Below are positions 1-11,000 of a stretch of 64,000 nt of DNA, in pieces. The position numbers and the translations under genes are program-made. The stretch's first letter is position 1. Every line of letters begins with the position of its first letter. This DNA is from Astropecten irregularis (Eukaryota > Echinodermata > Asteroidea > Paxillosida > Astropectinidae): positions 9,920,001-9,984,000 of the forward strand of contig OZ020254.1 of the NCBI GenBank assembly GCA_963971285.1, given 5' to 3'. The notes beneath the pieces were generated by a model, which was not told the origin of the DNA, searched no databases, and saw nothing but the letters and a program-made list of their open reading frames with translations.

Positions 1-625
1 TTAAACAAGGAGAGTAGCTGAAGAATGTACAAGTGGGTCTGCTGGGTAATGAAAAAGCCAGGTTGGATTATGAAAAAAAACAAAAAAACAATATCCATCT
101 TTTCGTTTTTCCATCATTCACCTTTTTTCCCTTCGCCCCAAGTGACATTTCGTTGGGACGCTGATTTTTTTTCCCCCTTCTTGAGCTTTTTTTCTCTGTG
201 GCTCTTACTCTCACAAGCTGTCAATTATTGACACTGCCAGACCAGAATGATGAAATCTGAAAGAGTCTCGAAAAAAAAAAATGGAGAAGATAAGCCTTGG
301 CCAAAAAAAGAAAGAAACCATAGCTTGAAGGGATCTCCTGTCCTGGACAGCACGTACGGAGGGGCCAAGGTATTCTGGATTGCTTTCAATTCCCAGGGAT
401 TCTACTTGTTTTTCTCCGGCAAACATCTGTGCTGTGTTTTCTCCCCCCAAAGAGTCATTTCACACTTGTGGGTTCGGAGAAAGTAGGTTTGCGCAAAATA
501 CAGCTCAAACGAGGGACCTGTGTCCTTTTTTTTTTATAATTCAGGCTTTTTAATGCTCTTTTGGCTTTTTTCGTTGTTGTTTTTTATTGGAATTAGGACG
601 GCCTGATGCGTTTCAATCTTTGCAG

Positions 626-711
626 AATCTTTCTCTAAGGATAAAAAAGAACCTGCTAAGATCGAAAACACGTCAGGCCCTCCTAAATTCAAGCATCTTG
701 ATAAATTTCAG
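626..711 (+). CDS. Possible internal exon of an unrecognised gene
   Basis: A pyrimidine-rich AG acceptor (bases 621-625) and a GTAATT donor (from 712) bound 86 bp. One frame is open across it, giving 28 residues beginning SFSKDKKEPAKIENTSG; it enters with two bases of a codon and ends in phase 0. This would be the exon before the terminal exon at 2.6 kb. Doubt: bases about 650-697 resemble the hammerhead-like repeat at 47925-47985 (shared GTCAGGCCCTCCTAA), so the exon may be an exonised repeat or may not be an exon at all. I do not recognise the peptide. Confidence 0.3.
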
Positions 712-2629
712 GTAATTTTTTTGCTGATGAGCAGTTTGCAGCAGTTTATTTCTTGTATTCTTAATTTTTTTGTATGAAAGGAAGATAGAGATAAGATCAA
801 AGGTTCGGTGAATGATGAATTTGTTCCACTTTAAAGATCAATATTTTTTTGCATTTATAGTAAAGGATGCCGGTCTCAGTGTACGATAAGCCATCTAAAG
901 AAAACTAAGGGGAAGTTTACATCTCAGATCAATTTGGGTGTTGTTTTTTTCGTTGACACTGTTGATGTTTTACATTAATAGTGGCGAGGAAACTCAGGGT
1001 TATTGGTTGGCGCATGTTATGTAGACTCGCCGGTCGGCTGAGAGATATCCCGTCGCGATGACGGGAGTGGACCGAAATGGCAAAATTGAAAAGACGTGTA
1101 AAATTTGAAATGCAGAGAGAGAGATGAGAGTGGTTGGGGTGGGGGGGGGGGGGGGGGAGGGGGGGATTGAATTGACCTGAGGCAGATGGACTGGGGATTT
1201 AAACGCATCCCACGGTGCAAATCCTGATTGGAGAAAAGATACATCTGCTTCCATGTCAACAGACTGACGGAAGAAGGATGAATAGGAAACGGGGGGGAGA
1301 ACAGTGTAGAATCAGGTGATCTTATCTCAAGCCATATTTTCAAGTGCCGGTATCGCCGCCGTCAATAGGTGTACGATTGGCAAGTGGAAACCAAGATTTG
1401 GCAGCGACTAATGGAATCCATGTCTTTGCAAAAAGGGAGAAGGGGAATGCACATGTTAGTCGTCGCACCGGGGGGCTAGGATAATTGAATGCGCATCAAA
1501 TATGATTAGCCTATGTCACCCCGTTGGAAGGGCGGTAAGGCACCGGTGCCATGAAAGCAAAGTGGATATTATAAGCCTGCATCATTCTTATTTTCAGAAA
1601 GTGTGGGTTGGCATTTTGTCCAAGTAATTGAATCGGTGAAAATTTCACATGCAGATTATCCGTCTCTTTCTCGTTATGGAATTACTGCATAGTGTTTTGC
1701 ATGCCAAATAAAGCCGGTTATTTTTTATTGCTTCATATTCATTTTTATAGCTGTTAGTTGTAGTGTGACAAAAATTGACAAGATATTTTTTTGGGAGGGG
1801 GGAGTGGGGAGGGAGCAGGAAAAGAGAGGTTGTTCTTAAAAGAAAGCTGGTGCTCGTGGCATTATCCAGTGTATGTTTTTTTAAGGGTACCCAACCAAAA
1901 TAGCGTTTTTTTGACTGAAAGTTAATGTTTGTCAGTAATGTCATAAATGCATGTTCTTGGCGCAAAATGTCTTTTCGTTTTCCTCTCTGTTGCTTGAGAA
2001 ACATGCTGGTAATTTTAATAGAGAGCCTTGTTTTTAATAGCCGGAAAAACAAATCAGTGTTTTCCTCGTTTTGCTGATTGTCCATTAGTTCATTGCACAT
2101 GCTGCTTGTTTGTTTGCATTCTTCATGAACAAAAAATGTTTGTCGATTTATCCCATCTTTTTGGAATGTTAAGTGTGAAATTTGTATGAAATTGTGTGTA
2201 AAAAGCAGACAATAGAAATATGTTTGGTACGGTTAGTCATTTTTGTGCCGTAACCATGACAACCTGTCTGAAACCAGAAAAAAAAAATGATTTTGTTATT
2301 GGTAGGTGTTTGGCGGAACTGTGTCATATATTTAATATATTCATATATACATATCACAAGCTTTTTTCAACTGAGCTGTCAAAAAATGTAGCGAGAAGAG
2401 ATTTCCGGGCCCTAAAGAATTGTTTCAGGGAAAAGCTGAACAAATTCAGTTTGCACAAAGTGCCGTCTCTAAAATCAGCATACAAATTGCACGTATAGTG
2501 TCCTTACTTCTTAAAAAAAAAAAAACATGTCAGCATTTGGCCATGGTTGCCATAGTAACAGCTCGCCAGCTTTACAACGTTTGCATGAGAATTATTGAAT
2601 TTTTCTCTTTTCTTGTTTTTTCAGGTAAG
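712..2629 (+). other. Intron-like stretch without recognised gene
   Basis: Between the two candidate exons I see AT-rich sequence with a G homopolymer run near 1140-1165 (interrupted by one A). The 151-codon minus-strand open frame at 1645-2100 has low-complexity composition, no splice-site support and no recognisable motif, so I do not call it. Confidence 0.4.
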
Positions 2630-2734
2630 GACCAAGGAACTCCTCAAGTCAAAGAAGGCGTGCAGACACTGGGTGTGGAGGCGGACCCTTCCGCAGAGGA
2701 ATCAGAAGGCAGTGATTGGACGCCCTTTGAATGA
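2630..2734 (+). CDS. Terminal coding exon of an unrecognised gene
   Basis: A strong polypyrimidine tract (2600-2621) leads into CAG at 2622-2624, followed five bases later by a second AG at 2628-2629. Read from 2630, the exon gives an acidic tail DQGTPQVKEGVQTLG... ending in SEGSDWTPFE and TGA at 2732-2734; this frame looks protein-like and joins in phase with the possible exon at 626-711. From the first AG (exon start 2625) two outcomes are possible: after a phase-1 exon the same frame is read starting GKDQG, and after a phase-0 exon a basic tail VRTKELLKSKK... ending NDVIDPV results. A polyadenylation signal follows about 60 bases after the stop. The rest of the gene lies upstream of the window and I cannot name the family. 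Confidence 0.5.
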   Translation, partial: DQGTPQVKEGVQTLGVEADPSAEESEGSDWTPFE

Positions 2735-2793
2735 TGTCATCGACCCCGTTTGACCTCTGCTGCCTCTTTCAAGAACTTTTTTTTTTTTACATA

Positions 2794-2799
2794 AATAAA
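2794..2799 (+). terminator. Polyadenylation signal AATAAA
   Basis: AATAAA lies about 60 bases downstream of the TGA at 2732-2734, after a T-rich stretch. It is the natural 3' end signal for the plus-strand gene that ends here. This is seen in sequence only; cleavage is not shown. Confidence 0.45.
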
Positions 2800-3141
2800 A
2801 AAAAGAATTGTTGAGCAGTCCATTTGCTTTAAAGTTGCATGTACACGTACATAAAGACTGGCAGTGCAGAAATATGTAGATTTATAAGACTTTGATTTCA
2901 AATTTGGTTGTTTGTTTGCTTGTTGTCCATTTTTTTTTATAAAGTTGTGAATGATGCTTGTGATGCTAGAATCTGTTTATCTGTCAACGGGAATCTTTTA
3001 ACTTGGATGGTTGCCATGGATTTTAAGTAATTTGAAATTCAGGTCATTTGCTGGTGCAGGACCTTTGTTGGGACTGACTTGACCGTGTATTGTAGTTTTT
3101 TGTAATACTTTCCGAGATGGATTTTGAGTGGGGATTTTTAG

Positions 3142-3470
3142 CCAGGGGCCGCGTTTCACTCCAGCTAACTATGCGCACGGCGCATAATGCGCGTCACCAT
3201 TTTCAAACCGGAATGCGCTGTTCGTCAAACATGAACACAACGTTCGCCTAACATAGCTAACGGTGTAGAGGAGGTGTTTGCTGAAGTTGGCTAACTACTT
3301 TGAATGAAAGATGGACGCAATACGCAACACATTCCCCATTTGTTGCGTACGTGTGCGTTCCACTTCCAAATCCAAGCGTAACGCAAACGTCGCGAACATG
3401 TTAGCGTATGTTCGCGAACATGTTAGCATATATTCGCGCAAGCGGAATGCACCCCAGTCCATCAAAACCT
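3142..3470. repeat. Repeat starting CCAGGGGC with internal near-duplicates
   Basis: It opens with CCAGGGGCCGCGTTTCACTC, the same style of end as the other CCAGGGGC-type inverted-repeat elements in this window, and carries a directly repeated segment around 3388-3436 (two copies of CGCGAACATGTTAGC). The right end is not clear. Nothing coding is seen in it. Confidence 0.4.
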
Positions 3471-4650
3471 CACTGTAAGCTTCTCTATCCATCAAGTTCC
3501 ATCAAGCTTGATTTGCGTTGATGGGAAAGGTGTTGAGTCGGTTACATGGCTGCCCTGGGCAGATTTCCCTGGATACAGTTGCAGATGAGATGCTGTTCAA
3601 ATCTGTCCTATTCTTATGATTTATCATCGTCCCGTTATGCCTGTCCATTGCTATACCAAATCCACCAGGATTGGATGCGAACCGAGGAGGGGTGATTGGG
3701 CTACACTCAAGGCAGTCAGTTATCATTCCGACGGAAGTACTTCAGTCGCCAAGAAGCGAATCTCTTTTTGTCTATCTCTTTCGCTGTTAATGTAAGAGTA
3801 TCATTTCACACTCTCCTGAGAAGGGCAGGCTTTCCAGCCACTGTAACTCAATTCCACTCATAAAAATACCTCCAGTCGGTTTGGGATTGTACAAGTAATT
3901 GAACAATTCTGATAGGATGGACACTCACAAAAAAAAAATATATGTGAAAAATGGAGATTTCTGCAGATCATGATTGGCATGGTTATTTATTCATTTTTTT
4001 TTTTTCCGACCACAAGTGTGGCTAAGTGTTACAGTCGTTGTAACTAGAGACAGAATAGTTTCGGATGGAGGGAAAATTGAGAGAAGTGCTTGAGACTGAA
4101 TAATCTGGCATTTTTAGGCGTAAATTAGGAAGTGACAGGTGCCGTGTTTAATGCAAGGAGACGCGTGCCTTTGTCGCCGCGGAATTGCCAGTTGCAATCA
4201 TGTTAATAATACACCATGCTGATTCAGCTCGGGTAAGCCGCAAGCACGGTTTATTTCTGGCACGGCAGGTGCATGGGGGGCTATGGAGCCATACCATGAT
4301 CAAGACACCACCAGGTATCTTAAGTCTGAAATACATATTGACCTGAAGCATGTACCGAAATGTCACTGCCTATGATAGCCAGTGTCTATGGTTACCAGTG
4401 TAAAATCCAAGATGGCTTCTTTTTTATGAAAAATAGCACCATGGTTGCTGTTCACACTCGTAAAACTGTGAGGTCATTATTGTCAGGTGTAATTCATAAT
4501 TGATGATTAAGTTCTTTATGTAATGGCGTGATACATGGCAAGATGATTTGTCATATCCTAAACAAGAGGCAAGCTAGAATGAAGAAGAGACCTCAGAAAC
4601 GAAATATGGGTGTCATTAAGATTCTCTGCTTTTTATTCAGACACGAGAGC
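3471..4650. other. Intergenic, nothing recognised
   Basis: AT-rich unique-looking sequence. Open frames here are short and lack splice signals or motifs. Confidence 0.5.
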
Positions 4651-4653
4651 AGC

Positions 4654-5008
4654 TTCAAGGTAATATCATACTTTGTTTTTTGTCAAAGAAATGCAGATTC
4701 ATGGGCAAAAATATCAAGGAAGATACAGTAACAGGCATCTGTGAAAATTAAAGTGCCCATACAGTGCCTACCTTTTATTGCTTAGGCCAAAGTATTTCTT
4801 AAGTCTTTTCAGTCTTTTATTTTGATCTTTAAACAATCAAAAATATTTGTTCAGTGGTTTTACTCTTTCCTGGATAAATACAGCATTTCAGGCAGAAACA
4901 TTTTAACTGTATGTTTCTACCAACACCGTCTTTATACCCTGTAAGTTATAGGTAAATATGTGAAGATTTCTGTTTCGGTATGCTACCAAAGTATGATAGT
5001 ACCTTTAA
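4654..5008 (+). repeat. TTAA-type MITE, copy 1
   Basis: About 355 bp, starting AAGGTAATATCATACTTTG and ending in the inverse of that sequence followed by TTAA. It shares the family interior (bases reading CAGATTCATGGGCAAAAATA, and later GGATAAATACAGCATTTCAG) with the copies at 16.75, 19.1, 23.3, 32.8, 33.8 and 54.1 kb. There is no coding capacity, so it is a non-autonomous DNA transposon. Confidence 0.75.
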
Positions 5009-5334
5009 GCTAATCTGCTAATTTGGAAAATTGTCAGTAAATTGAGGATTGTATATTTACACAGAGGATACTATAGTAGTACTTGGTGATTCGGTCTTGT
5101 GTGGTTTGTATTCAACAATCATATCCATCCAAACCAGTACACTAAACTTGAGCCTGAACAAAAGATATTTTTGTGTCGACAATCTATTGTAAATTTTAAA
5201 CTTGAGGTATATTGAAACAAAAATTCTATTGTACATAGTGATGATAGAAAATTGTGTGAACTATCGTAGTGATTATTTTCTTGTGTCAGCTGTCAGTCTC
5301 TTGCAAAAAAAAATTTATTCCCACAAAATTTATT

Positions 5335-5495
5335 TTTAAAGGATTGGTAAAACATGTTATGTTTTATGAAAGAAATTTAGTCGGGTTTACGCTATTTTCT
5401 TGTGACTCAAATGTCCGATTGAGCTCAAATTTTCACAGTTTTATTATTGTAAGTGCTGTTCTGTGACCTTTACCAATCATGTATTGTACCTTTAA
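5335..5495. repeat. Short TTAA-flanked inverted-repeat element
   Basis: It begins TTAAAGGATTGGTAAA and ends TTTACCAATC...GTACCTTTAA, so the ends are roughly inverted. The interior (TCCGATTGAG then TCAAATTTTCACAG) also occurs in the element at 45221-45566. It is probably a diverged relative of the main MITE family. Confidence 0.5.
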
Positions 5496-5900
5496 TGAAT
5501 TTTAAGGGTTATGAAGAGTGTAACGCTGGCACAAAGTATTTGTTTTGGATGTTAAACTAGCAGTTCCTGCACATTTAGTATTTCATATGACAAGACTAGA
5601 GTTTCTTACAATTAGTGGTAGTTGTACTTATTAATGCCTTACAGGTATGTTTAAGAAGAATTCTTTTCAATGCCATAACAGGATATGTAATCTGTTCATT
5701 CTGGCTTTTTGGTTGTAAAATTTGTCGGTTGACGGATAAGCTGTAATTGGTTTGAAAAAATAGGAGAGATTTGGACCCAACTTTTTGAGAGACTTATGTA
5801 TCACCATCTCCATTTGGCTTTACCCAGAATCTTCAGAATTATTCTCAGGATTCTGAGAGCCATTTCACAACTGGAATTTATTTATTTATTAATTTCTTTG

Positions 5901-7956
5901 TGTAACCCTAGGTTCGCCTTCCAAAGTAACAGGAACTAAATTTCATATTAATTTAACTCCTTTCTGGAAAAACTCTTGACTTCACACAATTCAGGATTTA
6001 CATACATGAAAGGTTCTGTTTTATTGTCAGAATAAAACATATCAAACAATATAAAAATCACCAAGTTCAGCGATCGCAAATTGAGATTAAATACAATGCA
6101 AATATAACACAGGATCCTGTTGAATTAAATAAAGTTTGAGCTCATTAATTGACAAAAAAAAGGCGCCAGAGTTCCAGATGTGTAGATGTAGAATCGCTCC
6201 AGGGCGAAGAAAGCGTGAAGTTTTGCACATGTCAGTTGTCATCAGATGAAGATTTAAAAGTTCATCAGAAGAAATGAGATACTTGCGGATCTTCACAAGA
6301 TTTGAATGCTGATGCTGGGGGTCAATGCCTCGGCTGCCTCAGTATACTGGCGTGGTCGGAACATCGACTCGTCAGATAGTACCTCTCTGTGGCTGGGATA
6401 TCCGGGGATGGGTCTGGTCACCTCTGGTGTTAACCGCAAAGACTCCCTTCTGGATGGCCCTTCATCAGAGTATGCAGGTTCTGACTTAAACCCCTAAAAC
6501 AGAGAGCATAGTGGTCCATGCCACATTACTAATATAAAAACACGTATATGAAGTCTCAACCGACTTCTATGAGTTTCATACCGGGTAGCCGCACATCACG
6601 TATGAAACTTCCAAAATTTAAATACTACCTTGCATGTCAGTTAACATGCAAGGGAAAATATCTAACACATCGATTTAAAACTAAGTTTAAAACTATCAGA
6701 AAACAAAGTCTCAAGCTTGATCAAAAGGCAATTCATATCGCTAACTTTCAAATCAAAGCGCATCAGGGTCTATCGAGTATTCACAAAAACCCTGTTCAAA
6801 TAAATCACAATCTTCTAAAAGCATTACAAAGGAATCAGTCCAAATTGTAGGACTATAGTCAGACTATCACACACACTATGGAAATGATGGGTGATAAGTC
6901 CTGACATACATCTATATACAAAATCTACACATATCTTTCAACACAGGGAAGGGTACAACTTATTCCCAATCTCCACTAAGTTGCAAGTTAATGGGAAAAT
7001 GCACAATCTCAAACATCTCACTAAACATGCCTGTAGATAAATGTAAAGGCAAAACTAGAACTTCCAAGGAAACATCTCTTTTGGATCTAGTCTCAGATCA
7101 TCACTGACTAGTGGAAATTAATGGAATATCAGAACCATCATAAATTTACATAGGCTTCTCAAAAATACCTGAAGTCCAGAAAATTAAACATTATGCCTCT
7201 CTTCATAATTCACAACAAGGGTTATAATACAAAAAATGCAATGACTTAACATTAGAAAAACACACTGTAGCATAATGAAAATAATTATCATAAAAGGAAC
7301 TCACTCTTACCTAAAACAGAGAGCCAACATTCATGTACAAGAGGAAAACTTGAATCTCGGTGTCCTCCAGTCCAAGATCGACAAAGTTATAAAGCAGAGC
7401 GCAGACAGATTTCGGCAGGATGCAAGCAGTTCGGTGGCAGATTTTGGAATGCCAAGCTTGACCCAGAACTCGGGGCAAACTGTTGCCCAGAGCATGCCTT
7501 TCCACATGACTAGCTCAGGCTCTCATTGGACAATTTGAAAAAATCACACATGACTCTAATACTGATTGGTCATTTAGTATCTAGGCAGATGAACACTCAG
7601 CTGAAGTTTATGGCTCTTCACAGCTTGGGTTCAGCCACAAAGGATTAAGTGCTCCCTACACCCTGTAAGATTACTGCCATTGTACACACTGGTGTACTAG
7701 CCACAGATTAATGGCAGTGGGAACAAAGGACATCCTTGATCTTCCAGGAAAAGAAGAACATTAAAGATGAACTGAAGAAAGAGAGTGCTATTCTACAAAG
7801 GAATAGGCAAAAGATCAAAGGTTCACCACTGGAATCCCACTTACCAGTAGAAAGATTATAACTCAGTAAATAGCAATTAAAGTATGAAAAGAAAACATAG
7901 TCATAAAACAGAAGATGAAGAATATAACCCAAGACCTCTTTTGGGAGGGGGTTACA
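5901..7956 (-). repeat. 3' LTR of the Gypsy element
   Basis: 2056 bp, the partner of 14620-16675, with two substitutions seen between them near bases 7612 and 7633. It adjoins the polypurine tract on its right side. Confidence 0.93.
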
Positions 7957-7970
7957 TCCTCCCCTTTCTT
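7957..7970 (-). other. Polypurine tract of the Gypsy element
   Basis: On the element's strand AAGAAAGGGGAGGA directly precedes the 3' LTR, the expected site for plus-strand DNA priming. Confidence 0.75.
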
Positions 7971-8038
7971 AACTTGCTACCTCCGGGAGCACGATAGAAA
8001 GAGAAAAAGAACAAAGGAATAATTATATACATACATAT

Positions 8039-11000
8039 CTAATGGCCAAAAACCTTTGCCATCAACCCAGCAAACATCCCATGAGTTTGAACTTGTCGGG
8101 AAAATGCAGGTTGTCCTTTCACCTCAAACTTCATCCGCAGGGGTGGCCTTGACACCCGAGTTGATCGTCTGACATAACTCGACTCAATTGTAGGAGCCTC
8201 TGTAACAATCGGCGGAGAAGGTGTAGGACTCGATACAGACTTGCCTGATTGAGGATCCTCAAGTGATGGAGGGTGTACTCCATCAGGAATTATGTCTTGA
8301 GGATGTGGTTCCTTGTCGTGAGCACTTGATGGAGAGGTCAGAAGTGCTGGTGAAATGGCAGGACTGTCCGCTGTGGGCATCTCTACCAAATCTGTGTAGT
8401 CAGGCAGGGAAAGGTTCAATGGCAATGGGGATGCCATTGGGGTTCTAGACGACTCATCAATTTCCTCTGGGATTTCCCCAAGAGGAGACGGAAGCTGTCC
8501 AGAGGACGAATCTCCCTCAACATCACGAACTTCCTCGCAAGAAGGCGGAGGATAATCAGGAATTAAGCATGGCTCACTCAGTTGTGGCGGAGGGACAAAT
8601 TCTGGTGCCTCTGCATTAAGTGTGGATGTCAGCAGTTGCTCAGGGATGACTACAACCAATTCATCATCACTGGAATCGGAACTACTAGACGAATCCGATG
8701 GACACTGTGGAACCTTTGTCTTAGCTCTGGCTCTTGTGATGGGCCGACTCGGTTTGGTGGCTGGATGGTAGGACTCTTCACCATTAAGATAGTCAATAGG
8801 CAAGAGGATGTTCCTATGCAGAGTTCGGACACGCCCATCACCTGTCTCAGGCTTGACACGATAGACTGGCATATCCGGACTAATCCGGTCTACAACTAAG
8901 TGAACTGTTGAATCCCACTGATCGGCAATCTTGTGCTTGCCTTTCAGACCAAGATTTCTGACAAGAACACGATCTCCAGGTGACAAGTCATTTCCACGTA
9001 CACGCCCATCATGGCGAACTTTGTTAGCATGAGCCGACTTTGCTGACTCTTTGGTTGCCAGCTGATACGCCCTCGCCAATTGTTCTCTGAGGCCTTTGAC
9101 ATATTGGACATGGTCGCTGTGGGAAAAACCATCTGGATTTACACCAAGTCGCAAATCAACTGGAAGTCTCGCCTCTCTGCCAAACATAAGGAAATAAGGA
9201 GAGAAACCAGTACTGTCATGCTTGGTGCAGTTGTATGCATGAACCAAGGCACTGACATACTTACTCCAATTGGCTTTCTTCTCATCCTCCAAGGTTCCAA
9301 GCATGTTCAACAAAGTACGGTTGAATCGCTCTGGCTGGGGATCACCTTGAGGATGGTAGGGTGTCGTACGAGATTTCTTGATATCTAGAAGGAGCGTCAA
9401 CTCTTTCACAACCCTACTTTCAAAGTCACGCCCTTGGTCGGAGTGGAGACGTTGGGGCAACCCATAATGAACAAAGAAATTCTCCCATAAGACCTTAGCC
9501 ACAGTGCGGGCAGTTTGGTCTTTGGTAGGAAACGCTTGAGCATATCTGGTAAAGTGATCAGTCACTACTAAGATGGACTTCTTGTTGCTACGGTCTGCTT
9601 CCAAGGATAAGAAATCCATACAGACCAACTCCAAAGGACCATTTGTCTTGATGTTCACCAGTGGTGCTGCAAGCTTTTGGGGCGTCTTCCTAGCCACACA
9701 TCGTGCGCAGTGTTTGACCCAGTTGTCAATTTCTGCAGCCATTCGAGGCCAGTAGAATCGATCTCGTGCGAGCGCCAGTGTTCGCTCTACTCCTAGATGT
9801 CCCAACTCATTATGCAACCCCTGAATCGCTTGGATGCGGAGTTTAGAGGGAAGAACAAGTTGAAAGCACTTATTGCCCAAAGAGTTAGTGACACATCTGT
9901 ACAACGTACCATTAGAAAGGGAAAGTTTGTCAAACTCTCTCAGGATAAGTTTCACTTCACCTGATAGGCTCGCTTGCGAGTCAGGTTTCCGACCGGCATG
10001 AACAAAGTTTATAGCTTGCTTGATGGTTGGATCCTGACGTTGAATTTCTCCCCAATTCATCTTACTCATCTCTGAACTTGAAGCATAACATTCAGGAACA
10101 GCATTCGCACCTATAGACAAAGAATGAATAAGTGGAGCACTGACATTCGCCTGGCCATGGACTGAATGTTCTGATACCTTGGCACCATAATGACCATACA
10201 AGGCGTTCACGACTTCTTGAGGACAGACGACATCATCCTTGCTCTTAAGTCGACTTTCCAACTGGTCTACCTTGTCTCGCTGTGCCTCCTCAAACTGCAG
10301 ATCAAGTGTAGGAGAATGGGGCCTTCGTGACAAAGCATCGGCGTCAATGTTGGTCCGCCCTGGCTTGTACTGTATAGAAAAGTCAAAGTTTGACAATGCG
10401 GCCAACCAGCGGTGACCAGTGGCATCCAACTTGGCTGAAGAAAGAACATAGGTGAGAGGATTGTTGTCGGTCAACACTTTGGTTCCCTTAGCCATGTATA
10501 AGTAATCATGGAATTTATCAGTGATAGCCCACTTCAGCGCAAGATACTCAAGCTTATGAGCGGGATAGTTCTTCTCACTGTGTGATAATCCACGGCTACC
10601 ATATGCAACAGGACGAAGTTTGCCATCATGCTCTTGACACAGAACTCCACCCAAACCATCACGACTGGCATCAATATGTAAGACAAATGGCTTGGACAGA
10701 TCGGCAAATGCCAGCACAGGAGCAGAGACAAGACGATCCTTCAAAGTGAGGAATGCTTTCTCACATTCTGGAGTCCAAAGCTCACCCAGTGGATCATCAG
10801 CTTTACGAGCCTGAGGATTGGACGGAATCTTCGGTGCTGGGCGGCCCCGTTTCTTAGGATAGGCACATCCAACAGTGAGGTCATTAAGAGGGCGAGCTAT
10901 CTTGGAGTAATTCTCAATGAAACGGCGATAGTAGCCTGCAAAGCCAAGGAATGATCGAACTTGCTTAACATTCAGCGGTCGCGGCCATGTATCCAGTGCA

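Noticed and set aside
1645-2100. 151-codon minus-strand open frame
   Set aside because: Low-complexity composition, no splice sites, no recognisable domain, and it lies inside a likely intron of the plus-strand gene.
6087-7932. Small open frames in the left LTR, repeated exactly at 14806-16651
   Set aside because: They are the two LTR copies of the same non-coding sequence, not duplicated genes.
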